NCBI RefSeq assembly: GCF_000188695.1
Contig: NW_004754929.1
Location: 2,201,674-2,224,081 of the forward strand
Length of the DNA: 22,408 nt
Reading direction: 5' to 3'
From: Salpingoeca rosetta
Taxonomy: Eukaryota > Opisthokonta > Choanoflagellata > Craspedida > Salpingoecidae
Under the pieces are notes generated by a model. That model was not told where the DNA came from, did no database searches, and was given only the letters and a program-made list of their open reading frames with translations. Positions 9,542 through 20,317 of the stretch are shown here, piece after piece (position 1 is the stretch's first letter; the number at the start of each line of letters is the position of its first letter). The position numbers and the translations under genes were made by a program.

Positions 9542-11180
9542 CCTGTGCCACCTCCGCCCAACAACAGACCCCAGATGCCGCCCCTACGCCATTGTGCCCG
9601 TTGTTGTTCCACCAGCAACACCTCCCGCAGAAGCGCATTGCCGTGCTGCCATCATCTGCCAAGCATTTTGACATGGCAAAGAAGATGATGGAGGCTGCAG
9701 CGTTGTCTTCTTTTGTCCTGGACTGCCTAATCCATCTGGCATAATCGCGGTGGTGCTGGACGCATTCTGCTTCATCACACAGGCCATCCGCGAGACACGG
9801 TGCAAACGACAACAGCACCACCAGCTGACAAGGATGGCAACCAAGTGCAGCTGACACTGGAGGGACTTGCTTGAAGCACTGGTGCGAGGCGTTCAAGTAC
9901 AGCAACAACAGCAATAGCGCCATGGACTGACCTGCTTCGTGTGTCTTTTTTGCCCCTGCAGTGGTTGCCTCCCTTGACACATTGCGTGTGTGACAAGTTT
10001 GACAGGGGTGGTTTGTGGATGCCTGCGGCCTTGTCGTTGTTGTTGATGCAGGCCACCTTGCATTTGGTTGTTTGGCTGCATTGCAAGTGGCACCATGCGA
10101 TGCTGCTGGTATCTTGAGCAGTGTCGTGTTCTGGTTCTGCTTTCCTCTCTTGCTTGGATAGAAGGTGAAGTGGTGGGCCATGTGCGTGTTGGTGTTGCTT
10201 GTGTGCCTGTGTGAGGGCTGTTGTCGTCTCTTCATGTCTTTGGCACTGTCCCACTGTACTGTTGGGAAACGATTGAACATGCAAGGTGGAATCACCACAA
10301 CACAGCAGCAGCAACCAACCACACAACACTGACAAGGGAGAGTGGCAGAGCAGAGAACAGCAAGAGGGAAGGAAGGCAGGGAGGAAGGAAGGAAATTGAG
10401 TATGCACGGCGTGCATGTGAACATACAGCCAACGCAGTGGCAACAACAACGATGCATCATCAAACACCGCATGGCACACTGCAACGCTGCTCTGTCGATG
10501 GCCGGTCTGAGGGTGGAAGAACGAGGTACACGCGTGTACCAGCCACGACGCGGTGGCTCTTCAGATGGGAAGTGATTTGATTGGCAGCCGTCTCGTCATC
10601 GCCATCATCGGTGTGTGCTCAAATGCCAATTGCACAGCAAAGCACAAAGGGAGGGTGACTGCGTGCCGTGCAACCCCACATACATCCATCTTCTTCTTAA
10701 TTGCTGTTGTCGCTCATCGCAACAACTGCTGTTGTCAGCGGTGGCACCAACAACAGCCAGCACATGCGTGCTCACCAGAACCACAGTGGCCACCTCCTTG
10801 TTGTTGCTGGAACCAGTGAGGAATGCAAACACAATCACCACCTCATCAGCTGTCGCTGCTGTTGCCATGGCGTGCGCCACCACCACACCACCACCACTGC
10901 TGCTAGCGTCTCTCCCAACAACGCCGTGGTAGTCCAAGAGCCAACAGCATCCAATGCCTTGAGCAGTTTGCTGTCGTTGGTGGTGGTGGTGGCAGCAGTG
11001 TTTGCATGATGATGCGGGAGGTGAAGGTGGCATGTGCTGACAGCACTCGATCACAGCGTGTGCGATGATGGTGGCTGTTGTTGCTGTCCTGGTGGAGGAT
11101 GTGGCGTCCGCGTGCAATCGCAAGCGTGCGTGCGTGCGTGCCAGTGGCTGCAGCAGTTGCTGTGTGTAATGGGTGGGATC
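9542..11180. other. No confident gene; scattered coding-like scraps
   Basis: Plus-strand scraps after the WD gene include KRIAVLPSSAKHFDMAKKM (about 9629-9685) and DKDGNQVQLTLEGLA with a stop at 9869-9871. On the minus strand, 10720-11020 contains KLLKALDAVG and FLTGSSNNKEVATVVL, which faintly recall armadillo repeats. Purine-rich GGAAGGAAGG (about 10365-10395) and many CAACAA/GTTGTT runs also occur. Long open frames on the minus strand are low-complexity Cys/His/Ser-rich and not credible as protein. Confidence 0.4.
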
Positions 11181-11189
11181 GCGTGTGCA

Positions 11190-14155
11190 CCCGTGCAACC
11201 AAAGGGACGAGTCGTCCAGGAACGCGTCGGCCTCGCACGGCGATGCGGTGAAGGCCATGACGGTAATGTCGCCAGAGACGGACCGGTTGAAGAGGCGAGC
11301 CGTAAAGTCCTCGTTGATGGAAGCGACGGTGGCAATAATGGTGCCCTGGCGCAGGTCGATGCGCAGAATGAATCTGCGACGCGTCCTGCGTCGTGGTTGA
11401 TGGACTGCACCAGCGCGGCCTCAAACGCCTCGTGGCGCGACTGCGTGTCGGCAAGGGCGTTGAACTTGGCGTCAAAGACGAGCGAGACAGAGTACGCGGG
11501 CACGCACGCACGGTGGGAGCACCTCAAGCTGCGTCGCTGATGGTGGTGCAGAGGCAGTCCGTCGTGGCCGTGGGCGCTGACACCTCGTACTCCGTGTGCT
11601 GGCACGAGCGCACGCGCTGGCACTCGCGGTCGTTGACCAGCGACGGCGCAACGAGCTCGTACTCTGTTAGACAGGCACTGCGTCCACGGCGAGCAGATGC
11701 CTGTGGTTCTGCGTCGTGGGCGTGAGCGGGCACGAGATGAACGTGCTGTTGTTGGGGCACGTGCGGCCCATCTGGCACTCGCGGTCCATGCCGCTGGTGG
11801 TGGGCGCGGCCGTCTCAAACGAGCCAGGCTCGCAGGGCGACACACGCGCGTGGAGAAGTCCGTGTTGCTGTCGCGGTAGAACAGGGCCTCGATGCAGCGG
11901 CGGTACTGGCGGTCCGTGAAGATGGTGGGGCGCACCATCTCCTCGTAGCCGAGGTCGCACTCCGTCACAGGTGTGCAATCGCGCTGGGCCAGAGAGGGAG
12001 GCAAAGTCCACGCCAGCCTGGCACGGCGTACACGGCGTGTGCTGGCGTTGCGGCGGTCCAGGTCGGCGGTGCCGGCTGGGCACAGGAACTGCTCGCAGGA
12101 GCCGATGGAGTCCGCAGGCACATAGTGGCCGCAAGGGCACGGCTGGCAGGCGGTGAGCGGGTTGCGGTCGTGGTCGGTGCTGCCGATGGGGCACGGCTCG
12201 CACTTGGCGTCGGAGGTGGAGGTGGGCGCACGCATGCGATGCTCGCCAGGGTCACACTTGGTGATGAGGTGACACAGGCGGTGCGCTCGTACTCCGTCGA
12301 CGGGTTGCACTGGGTCAGGTCGCGGCAGATGCGATCTATGGTTGGCGTGAGAGCGGGGAACAGCTCAAACTGGTCCTGGTCGCACACGTCCAGCGTCGTG
12401 CACTCTGTGTCGTTGGTGGCGGTGCATGGCGCGCTGCGGTACTGCTCATCGGAGCACATGCTGCACTGCTGGCACGACACGTCGTTCTCTGAGTTGCAGG
12501 CGCGCAGGATGTATGTGTTCGGCGGTCACGCAGAGCAGCCAGCGCACTGCACGTTCTCCAGCGTGGAGCAGGCGCGAATCTCGAAGCGGCCGCTGGGGCA
12601 CTCGGAGCACTCCAGCGTGCACTCGCGGTTGGAGTCGAGCGTGGGCACCTGGCTCTGGAAGGTGCCAAACTCGCACTTGCTCACGGCCATGCGGGGAAAT
12701 GTACTCTGAGGCAGCGCAACGCGACACGGGCACGCACGTGTCCTGGACGTACTTGCGGCAGGGGCGGTCGTGCTGGCGTGTGGGTTTGCAAAGCGAATCT
12801 CTTCCCTCGCCCGGGCCGCACTGCGTGACGGGGCGGCATGACTCGGCCTGGCCGTCGACGGGCTTGAAGGTGGCGCCAACCTCGCACTGGCTGCACACGC
12901 AGGTCGCTCGTGGGGGTGGGCTCGGCTGTCTCCTCCTCGCCGGCGTCGCACGTGGTGACGGGGAGACAGGGCACGCCCTGGCCAGAGACAGCCTTGTGCG
13001 TGCCCTCTGTGCACTCGTCGCAGACGCGGTCGCTGATGAGGAGCGTCATGGCCTGCACCTCTTCATGCCCGGATGCGCACTCTGTGACGTCCATGCACGT
13101 GGTGGTGGGGTCGCTGTCGTGGTGGTGGTGGGTGCCTGCGCGGCAGGTGAAGCTGGAACAGGAGCCGTGGCAGCCCGCCTCCGTGTAGTGGCCGGCGGGG
13201 CACATCTGGCAACCCGTGGAGCCGTCGCTGTCCTCGTCGATGGTGCCCGGGCAGTCGCGCACACGCGGTCCAAGGAACAGCAGGTTGGCGCGGAGACCTC
13301 CTCCTGGCCGCGCTCACACTCCTCAATGGGCTCGCACTTGCTGCCGCCAATGGATGGGGAGAACTCCGTCACGCTGTCGCACGGCCGACAGTCGGCCGAA
13401 TCGGCGTCGTAGACAAGGATGAAGCCAGCGCTGCACTCGCACGTGTCTGTGCAGCCTGGGCAGGAGCGGCGTGCCTCGTAGGCGTCCATCTGGCGAATGG
13501 TGTCGCGGATGCCATCCTCGCCTTGGCCGGAGCAGCACACGTCAAGCACCACGTCGAGCTGCTCGTCCGTGGGCTCGGCGCACACAATCTCCTCAAACAG
13601 TTGCGTGATGAGCTTGTTGCAGGTGAGCGTGTCGCAGGAGCACAGGCGGTCCGTGGTGAGCGTGGGCGGGATGGTCTCGATGAAGGGCTCCTCGCACACG
13701 CTGGTGGGGAAGCACGAGGCGCGGTCCGGCAGCGGCTGGTACTCCATGCCAAAGGGTGCAGCTCACGCACGCACGATCATGCACGGCGTTGCCAGAGACT
13801 GACTCCTTCTGACCCGGCTTGCACTCGGTCCAGGGAGAGCAGACGACGTCGAAGGACGCGGAGCATGAGGTAGAGGCCCAAGTGCACATGCCGCACGTGG
13901 TGCATGGCACGCAGCGGTGGTCCTTGGCGTAGAAGTAATCGAGAGGGCAATGGGCAATGCACGACTGGTGAGATTGCTGTCGCAGAGGAGGCAGTCGGTG
14001 GCGCCCGGTGGGGTAGCACTTGGCACACGCGTGGAGTGGCACTCGGCACACCCGTTGGCCGAGCTCATACTCGCCATCGTCGGGGCACTCGCTGATGCAG
14101 CGGCCGTTACTGGAGGGAGGGTTGGGTCCGCAGGCCGTGCACTCAACGATGTCTG
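11190..14155 (-). CDS. Cysteine-rich TNFR/furin-like repeat ectoprotein, frameshifted
   Basis: The region opens after a strong acceptor (CCTTCCTCTCCAG, just above 14155) with IVECTACGPNPPSSNGRC. Next are furin-like units (NGCAECHST, DCLLCDSNLT, YFYAKDHRCVPC). More than ten TNFR-like units then follow the pattern ECxxGxEExxAPTxxxDRxC, for example EECERGQEEVSAPT, TECASGHEEVQ, TTCDAGEEETAEPT, TKCDPGEHRMRAPT and TECDLGYEEMVRPT. GCC2/GCC3-like CPAGHYTEAGCHGSC also occurs. Near 11180-11510 the cysteines stop, and a conserved-looking module reads SLVFDAKFNALADTQ, EAFEAALVQSIN, LRQGTIIATVASIN; it is perhaps SEA-like, but that is a guess. Frames change about every 150-300 bp (roughly 14050, 13960, 13750, 13265, 12895, 12700, 12540, 12000, 11850, 11700 and 11360), yet cysteine spacing stays intact. 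It is presumably secreted or cell-surface. The 5' and 3' ends are not defined. Confidence 0.7.
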
Positions 14156-14287
14156 GAGAGGAAGGGTATGGAGGTGGAGGGGAACATGGGGTGAGAGGCA
14201 ATGACAACACTGTTGTGAGTATTGAGGAACCATGCACCGCTTCATCTCCTCAAGGACACAAAACTAAGAAGAGACATTGAGGACAAG

Positions 14288-14294
<7 letters not shown>

Positions 14295-14355
<61 letters not shown>
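14295..14355 (+). repeat. (CA)n between the GH3 and cysteine-rich regions
   Basis: The tract is preceded by a short (CG)n. On the minus sense strand it is (GT)n beginning about 20 bases after the perfect GTATGT donor of the last recognised GH3 exon (donor at 14374-14375). Confidence 0.95.
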
Positions 14356-14356
<1 letters not shown>

Positions 14357-14375
14357 CCAACATAAGTCAACATAC

Positions 14376-14884
14376 CATTGGTCCGTGATGAAGCTATCCT
14401 TGAGGATCCGCCGCACGGTGTTGTGCGCCGTGTTGATTGTCATGCGGTTGTGCTTCACAGCCTGCTCCAAGTGGCCGTTTGTGGTGAAGTATGTCTCTCC
14501 GAGCTCCATATCCGCGCTGCCGTTCAGCGTCTTCGCGACAGCGTCGACGGAACTCGTGGGCGTACGTGTTGGCGTTGACCATGTTTGCAAATCGCACCAC
14601 AGTCTGTTCCAATCGTCACCATGTCACGCTTCCACTGCCCGCACACGACGTCGTTGAGCAGCATGTTATTCGCACACGGCGAGGACACGCCGTTGATGCT
14701 GGCGTACGAGCACATGGCAGCAAGCGCCCGCGCTTGTACTGCACATGAGACATACGGCAGAGGGGAGCGGGATGAACATAAGGAAGTGGGAGGTGAGGGG
14801 ATGTGGCAGGTCTGGTGGCGTGGACGAACTCACAAGAAATGTTGATTGGAGATACACGAGCTGACACAGACAGACAGACAGACA

Positions 14885-14917
<33 letters not shown>

Positions 14918-16421
14918 CGGTGTCCCAGAGGTCAGAGGTGGAGATGTTCCCGTTGAATGCCACGCGGTTGTCTCGACCGAGTGCGCGTTAACGTGCTTGA
15001 GACCTAAAACGCGATGGAGTGGTGACAGCAGTGTAAATGACACGACTGCCACGAAGTGCAAATGAAGCAGCGTCGCTGACACGATTGTGGGCAATTGCAC
15101 ACACGCACGTGTGTGAGGTTTAATGCGTGTGCGTACCTGCTGTCATTTTCTTGTACTTCCTGTCTGGGCCGTCCTGGCAGCCGGCCACGTAAGCAGCAGC
15201 GTACTCGCCGCTCAAGCAGGGGTCTCAGAGGTTGAGAGGGGTGCAGTAAAGGTGAGAGGGTGGGCCTGCAAAGTGAGTGAGTGAGTGGGTGAGTGTGAAG
15301 GGGGGTTGGGGCTATGCGTGCGACTGTTGCAGAGTGATCGCATGGGTGTGATGTGTGCACCAGCGTCAGCAACACGTGATGAAAGGGCACCTGTGCTTTT
15401 GAGTACGATCTTCTGCAAGACGCTGCCACCCCTGTGCCGGCTGAGATTGTTGAAGGCGCGCATCTCTGTGGATATGACCTGGAAGTGAAGGACCAGTGGC
15501 GGGACGAGGGGTGGGGAAATGAACGACAGGAGCTTTGATCAAGGAGAACCCGACATAGCAGACGCAAACACACACACACACACACACACACAGACACACA
15601 GACACACACAGACACACACACAAACACACTCACACACACACATTCGGTTGAAGGCTGCGCCAAGACTTTGGGGCTCAATGAACGTGGTGGCACACTTGTC
15701 CTGGCTGATGATGCACGCAGAGGCAACGGCCGTGTTCGTCTCCACCAGATGCAGATACGGCGGGATGGCGAGCCTGCAACCCATGCACACACACATGTGA
15801 GCATGAAGAAGGAGGTGGTGTTGCTGTGTGAGCAGTGGTGGTGGCGGTTGATGCCGCTGTGGCACGAAGAAACGGGGAAGGGAAACACAACAAGACAGAG
15901 CCACGAGTCACTGCGTTGGTACTGAATGCCCTTTCCCACCTCTTGATGCCATAGTCGAGGAAGGCGCATGGGCTGGTGACGGGATCAGGGCCAATGAGAC
16001 CGGCCTTCTCCTGAAGACTGAGGCGTCCAATGAGGTCGTCGAGGCGGGCACCGATGGACAGACTCGTGTTGCAAGAACGGCAACTCCCTCGTCGCTGCAG
16101 ACAGGCACGCATGGCCTGACGAGGCAAGGTGCAACAGCAGTCACGTATGAGCTGAGAGAGAGAGAGAGTGTGTGTGTGTGTGTATTGTGATTGTTGTGTG
16201 TGTTGTGTGCGTGTGTGTGTGCATGTGTGTTGGAATCACCTGCGGGAACGGGTTTGCCGGAACAGTTTGCCCGGATTGATGTTCATGCGATTGGCTGCTC
16301 TGCACATCTCGGTTGACACCCCCGTGCATGGCTCGTTGCAGTCGGAGGAAGGCTGGATAAAAGTGTGTGTGTTGGGTGGGGGTGGGGGGAGTGTGAATGC
16401 TGGTCGCATACACTAATGTGT

Positions 16422-16514
<93 letters not shown>

Positions 16515-16774
16515 GCCGAGACTGCGCGGTGGAATTCAGCTTGGGTGTTCGCAGAAGCAGCATTGGTAGCCATACTCAACGGCGCTTGAGTGAAAAAGTT
16601 GAAGGTGTAGCAGAGCGTGGCACACGCCTCACGCGTCATGGACGTCTGCGCCATGTTGCCAGCAAGCGCAAACATCCAATTGTCAGCGAGGTGTGTGCGA
16701 GTGTGTGGGGGAGGGGAGGGGGGTTGGTAGGTGAGAGCAGCGATGGGACGAGGGGATGCGCACGTAAGCCGCTT

Positions 16775-16829
<55 letters not shown>

Positions 16830-16880
16830 TGATCTTGCTGCACTGGACTTGAGCTTGAGACGACGCTCGCCACAGTGGCT
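14376..16880 (-). CDS. WSC-domain glycoside hydrolase family 3 (beta-glucosidase/xylosidase-like)
   Basis: Minus-strand exons read in order. 16828-~16875 encodes a Ser/Val-rich linker after a hydrophobic stretch that may be a signal peptide. ~16515-16685 and 16240-16352 form a WSC carbohydrate-binding domain (MTREACATLCYTFNFF, VEYGYQC, SSDCNEPCTGVSTEMC). 15940-16094 has PFCNTSL (one base extra near 16075) and DDLIGRLSLQEKAGLIG. 15642-15773 is LAIPPYLHLVETNTAVASAC. A short SLIKA piece lies near 15530. The exon from 15478 reads VISTEMRAFNNL. 15137-15223 is DPCLSGEYAAAYVAGC. 14916-15003 is LKHVNAHSVE then NRVAFNGNISTSDLWDTE. 14376-14738 has MCSYASINGV, TIGTDCGAI with the candidate nucleophile Asp at 14602-14604, and GSADMELGETYF to TVRRILKDSF. 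The block with the family PNINxxRDPRxGR motif is missing near 15230-15430. Extra bases at 14549-14550 and 14589-14591 break the frame. The substrate is a beta-glucoside or beta-xyloside, probably extracellular. Confidence 0.8.
14867..14915 (+). repeat. (GACA)n then (CA)n at a GH3 donor
   Basis: On the sense (minus) strand, (GT)n begins exactly at the donor after DLWDTE (14914-14915) and continues as (CTGT)n, leaving no unique donor context. Confidence 0.9.
15567..15641 (+). repeat. Imperfect (CA)n at a GH3 donor
   Basis: CA units are interrupted by CAGA and CAAA. On the sense strand the GT tract starts at the donor after AAFNR (15640-15641). Confidence 0.9.
16427..16513 (+). repeat. (CA)n filling a WSC-GH3 intron
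   Basis: About 43 CA units. On the sense strand (GT)n starts at the exon end near 16514. The same intron ends, just before its acceptor at 16353-16354, with a short sense-strand (CA)n. Confidence 0.95.
16778..16827 (+). repeat. (CA)n at the first WSC-GH3 donor
   Basis: On the sense strand (GT)n begins at the donor after the linker SSSSPVQQDQ (exon end 16828). Confidence 0.95.
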
Positions 16881-16889
16881 GAACAGCAC

Positions 16890-17430
16890 ACACAGCACAC
16901 ACACACCAACCAACAGCGGCGCTGTCTCTCTGTTCCACAAACACACACACAAATGTGTCGAGAGAGCGCTTTTTTGTTTTGTTACGTGCGGATGTGGCAC
17001 CAACCCACCAGCAGCACTGTCACTGCCGTTGCACGCATTCTTGTCTTCTTGTCTTCTTCCCCACAAAACACAAACACAGAAAAATGCCGAGTCAGCACTT
17101 TCTTCTTTGTTGTTGAAAGGGGTTCACTGTTGTGTGATGGAAGGCAGACACACAGACACGCACAGACACGCACAAGCATGCACATGCACGCACACGCAGG
17201 GGCGAACGGCTTGACAAGGAGCAGTGCTCTGCGTGGAACGAAAGGGAAGAGGGTAACAACTGCTGTGCTGCTTGCGACCGGGACAAAAGCACGACAAGTG
17301 CACGGCAAGCCAGCCAGCAGGCAGTGAACAACCACAAACAGGTCTCCTTCTTGGCCCGTTTGCGTGTGCATGTGTGACATAAGCCACAAACACTGTCAGT
17401 CAGCCCACCGTCTGGCAACAGCATCCAAGA
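16890..17430. other. Intergenic space between divergent GH3 and propeller genes
   Basis: The GH3 gene runs left and the propeller gene runs right. The space contains dispersed CACA runs and a (CACAGACACG)-like array near 17148-17190. No TATA-like box, tRNA or conserved protein was recognised. It is a candidate shared promoter region purely from the geometry. Confidence 0.4.
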
Positions 17431-17439
17431 TGTACTCGG

Positions 17440-17956
17440 CAAGGGCACTGGCAACTGCTATTGGGAATTGGTGGCGTCGTTACCAGCACCGGCCTCATCT
17501 ACGGCATCCCTCCCTTTGATGCAACTCCCACCACCTCTGTGCTCATCATCAACCCATCAACAACAGCAACAGCAATGACAGCGGCGGTGACAGCGGCAGT
17601 GGATTACACGACCGCGAGGCGGTTGAGCCATGTGGGCACCGCAGACGGCGGCGTGCTGGCTCACAACACCCTCCCTTGCGGGTGTGACCTGATTGCAGCA
17701 CGAGCACACCAGGCACCACCATGCTTGGTGGGCTGCGACACGGCGGATGCAAGTGGATCAGCGGCGTGGCTGCGGACAATGGCCTTTTCCTGCCACGGCA
17801 TTTCATGCAACTCGCCATCCATCCTCATCGTCGATCCAGCCGCAAGTGCGGTGGACACAGCCATGCTGTCCGTTCCTAGAAGTGGTACGGTGGTGAGTGC
17901 TGGCTGGCAACGACTTGCTGTCATGTCCTCCTCGTTGATCCGCGGTCCTGACACAG
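17440..17956 (+). CDS. Kelch-like beta-propeller repeat region
   Basis: Three or more units of a recognisable propeller repeat (GGV..NGLIYGIPF.ATSVLIIDP....DTTTL). Readable pieces are GTGNCYW, GGVVTSTGLIYGIPPFDAT, SVLIINPST, TTMLGGLRHGGCKWISGVAADNG, ILIVDPAASAVDTAML and VLAGNDLL..SAVLT. They lie in at least two frames with switches near 17462, 17600, 17800 and 17890, so no single continuous protein can be given. The exon probably ends at 17956 before GTAGGC. Such repeats form surface or enzyme-associated propellers; the function is unknown. The phase into the exostosin exon at 18086 cannot be settled because of the frame breaks. It may be an N-terminal domain of that gene or a separate gene with its end lost. 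Confidence 0.55.
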
Positions 17957-18085
17957 GTAGGCGTGCATATGTGTGTGTGTGTGGTGGAAGAGGGGTGCAT
18001 ATGGGGTTGGCACTCACCATGTGCGACTGCTGATGCTTACACGCTTCATCAATCCTGTCTGTTCCATCTCATCACACCACCTCAG

Positions 18086-18809
18086 TGAATTCCACCACCC
18101 CGACGGCCTCGATGTGTCCATGCCACTCTTCTCCATGGTGACATTCATTCATTCATTCACACCGGAGCAGCGACGCGTTCCGTCCGCACAAACAGGAACA
18201 TCCTCGTCACCTTCAGGTCTGTGCATGCGTGTGTGGTGTGACGTGGTGCGATGTGAGGTTCGATGTTCACTGTTGCTGCTGGGTTTTGAGGGGTTGGTGT
18301 CGCTCACTGCACCGCCACTTGCCCTTCTTGTGTTACTGCAATCTCACTCCAAACTTGTTGTGGTGCCGCTGTTTGACGTGTGTCTCTTCTTTCCCTGTTG
18401 TGCAGAAGCACGAAGTCTGCTCGCTCTGATGCCATGCGGAACCATCTCCCCAAGCTGCACAACGGCAGGTGTGGTGTGCTGCGCGTGTGATGTGTTGTGT
18501 TATCGTGTTCCGTGTGTGTGTCGTGCGTTGCCTCGGCGTCAACTAGTTTTGGTGCTGTGTGTGTGTGTCTGTCTGGATCCACCACACACACACACACATC
18601 GCCTGTGTTTGTGCGCGTTTGCAGGGACATTGTGTTGGTGTGCGCGTGCCGGTGGTTTGGCGAAGAGCGCATGGGCCGTGAGGGGGAAGGTTGGATATGA
18701 CCCATCGTGTAAGCAGGCAGAGGAAGAGTTCAACAAGTACACGTACACGGAGCTGGCGCTGGAGACCAAGTTTGGGCTCATCGTGGAAGGATTTGGCTAT
18801 CACCCCTTC

Positions 18810-18862
<53 letters not shown>

Positions 18863-19023
18863 GCAGACGATTTCGGACCTGTTGGTGCTCATCACCACCT
18901 TCCATCTCCTGTCACCCCCCTTTCATGCCTCATAGATCATGGCTGCGGGTGCCATCCCCATCATTGTCGTCAATCACTACGTGCTGGTGCGTATTGGTGG
19001 ATTTTACATTGTGTGTGTGGTGT

Positions 19024-19070
<47 letters not shown>

Positions 19071-19072
19071 AG

Positions 19073-19112
<40 letters not shown>

Positions 19113-19708
19113 AGATGTACTCCCCGTCGCTCATGGTGACGTGATGTTATGGCGTTTGCTTTTTGCACACCTGCAGCCCTACCAGGACCTGCTGGACTGG
19201 GAGACGTTCAGCATTCGCATTCCCCGAGCACAGGCTCCTTGAGGTGTGGTGACAGATCGTTGATATGGGCATGTGAAGTGATGCGTGAGCGGGTGATGTA
19301 GTTTGATGGGGATTGTGGTTGTGATGGCTTGCATGGCACGTCGCTTACACACTCACGCACGATCACACACACACACACACATACAACTGCGGTTAGCTTC
19401 CGAGGATCCTGCGGTCGATCCCTGATGAGGTGGTGGAGATGATGCAGAGACGCGTTGTGTTTGTGTTTGAGGAGTTCTTCAAGTCCCTCTCCACCCAAGT
19501 GCACACAGGTGAGGGAGTGTGGTTGGGACAGGGGCCTGTGCAGTGAGTGTGGCAACGTGTGCGGTGTAGTGTGTGCGTTGCTCGCTTGTTCTCATGTCCA
19601 TTCAACCACTCCCACCATCTGCCAACTCGTGTGTCTTGTCTGCGCTATTTGCTGCTGTCAGCGCTGGAGTCTGCCAGGATCAACCTGTTCAGCGGCGACA
19701 ACGCCTGA
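18086..19708 (+). CDS. Exostosin-family glycosyltransferase (EXT-like), C-terminal exons
   Basis: Exostosins are Golgi glycosyltransferases that extend heparan-sulfate-type or related glycans. Exons: 18086-18216 (FHHPDGLDVSMPLFS, then RNILVTF), 18406-18468 (DAMRNHLPKLHNG), 18625-18811 (DIVLVCACRW; DPSCKQAEEEFNKYTYTEL; KFGLIVEGFGYHPFR), 18936-18986 (IMAAGAIPIIVVNHYVL), 19177-19243 (PYQDLLDWETFSIRIPEHRL), 19397-19508 (LPRILRSIPDEVVEMM, VFVFEEFF) and 19662-19708 ending TGA 19706-19708. This follows the family order: DVSIPL, YxxLLxxSxFCLxPxG.S.R, EAL..GCIPVI, P F..v.dW..f.v.vpE. Introns 18217-18405, 18469-18624, 19244-19396 and 19509-19661 join in phase. Frame breaks lie near 18160 (beside ATTC repeats), at the G5 run 18682-18686 and at the C4 run 19222-19225. 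A few residues are missing before IMAAGA. The N-terminal membrane anchor is not seen. Confidence 0.85.
18143..18158 (+). repeat. (ATTC)4 inside an exostosin exon
   Basis: A tetranucleotide repeat in coding sequence, at the place where the reading frame of the exon changes. Gain or loss of one unit shifts the frame by one. Confidence 0.8.
18812..18861 (+). repeat. (GT)n beginning at an exostosin donor
   Basis: Exon sequence CCCCTTCAG is followed directly by (GT)25, so donor and repeat are the same sequence. A TTGCAG follows the tract. Confidence 0.95.
19026..19110 (+). repeat. Two (GT)n tracts in an exostosin intron
   Basis: Two long GT tracts, each followed by GGAGATG, so the unit (GT)n-GGAGATG is present twice in tandem. 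They lie 36-120 bases after the GTGCGT donor at 18987. Confidence 0.9.
19365..19382 (+). repeat. Short (CA)n before an exostosin acceptor
   Basis: Sense-strand CA tract about a dozen bases before the TTAG acceptor at 19395-19396, in an intron whose donor begins GTGTGG. Confidence 0.8.
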
Positions 19709-19711
19709 CAG

Positions 19712-19769
<58 letters not shown>

Positions 19770-20317
19770 GTGTCGACGTGCGTGTTCTCTTCTCCACCCA
19801 TCCACACGCCGTCATCACCACCTCCTCATTTTCTCATGTGTGTTTGCTGACATCCTTCCCTTCCCATCCTCAACACCGGCACCAATACCACCCTCCACGC
19901 TTGCTTCTCCTTCCTTCTGCTGTCGCCACACATAGGGCCCTTGAGCCAGCAGATGTCACCCCTCCTGCACCAACCACCACTGCTCTGATGGGATGAACAG
20001 ACGAGCGCTGCCATGCGATGACCATCCAGCCACGCTTGTGCGGCTGTGGAAGCAGCAACACCAACACACACAAACAAGCAAGCGATGAGCAACGTGAGCG
20101 CATCACTTTACATGTATGTGTGTGTGTGATGTGCACCGCACCAGTGTGCGTATTTTGTGATCGCTGTCTCTGCTGCTCCTGTCTCCCCTTGTTGTCCCAC
20201 ATCAATGTACATGCATGTGTGTGGTGCGGCTGCCTGTTTTGCCTTGCTTGATGCGCTGTCTCATTCGTCATTCTCACACACGACTGCCTGCACACCTGCA
20301 CATTCTCCACCTTGCAG
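19709..20317. other. Downstream of exostosin; no gene supported
   Basis: Directly after the stop codon comes CAG-GTGAGTGTGTG leading into (GT)n to 19764, which resembles a donor. The rest is C/T-rich (19790-19920) with no conserved reading. A pyrimidine-rich stretch ending CTTGCAG at 20311-20317 is taken as the acceptor of the next gene. Confidence 0.45.
19716..19764 (+). repeat. (GT)n after the exostosin stop
   Basis: About 24 GT units starting within a GTGAGT motif eight bases past the TGA, so it lies in the presumed 3' untranslated region or a 3' UTR intron. Confidence 0.95.

Noticed and set aside
9447..10484. 345-codon minus-strand open frame
   Set aside because: Cys/His/Ser-rich low complexity from CAA/GTT-type repeats, with no conserved motif and no splice logic.
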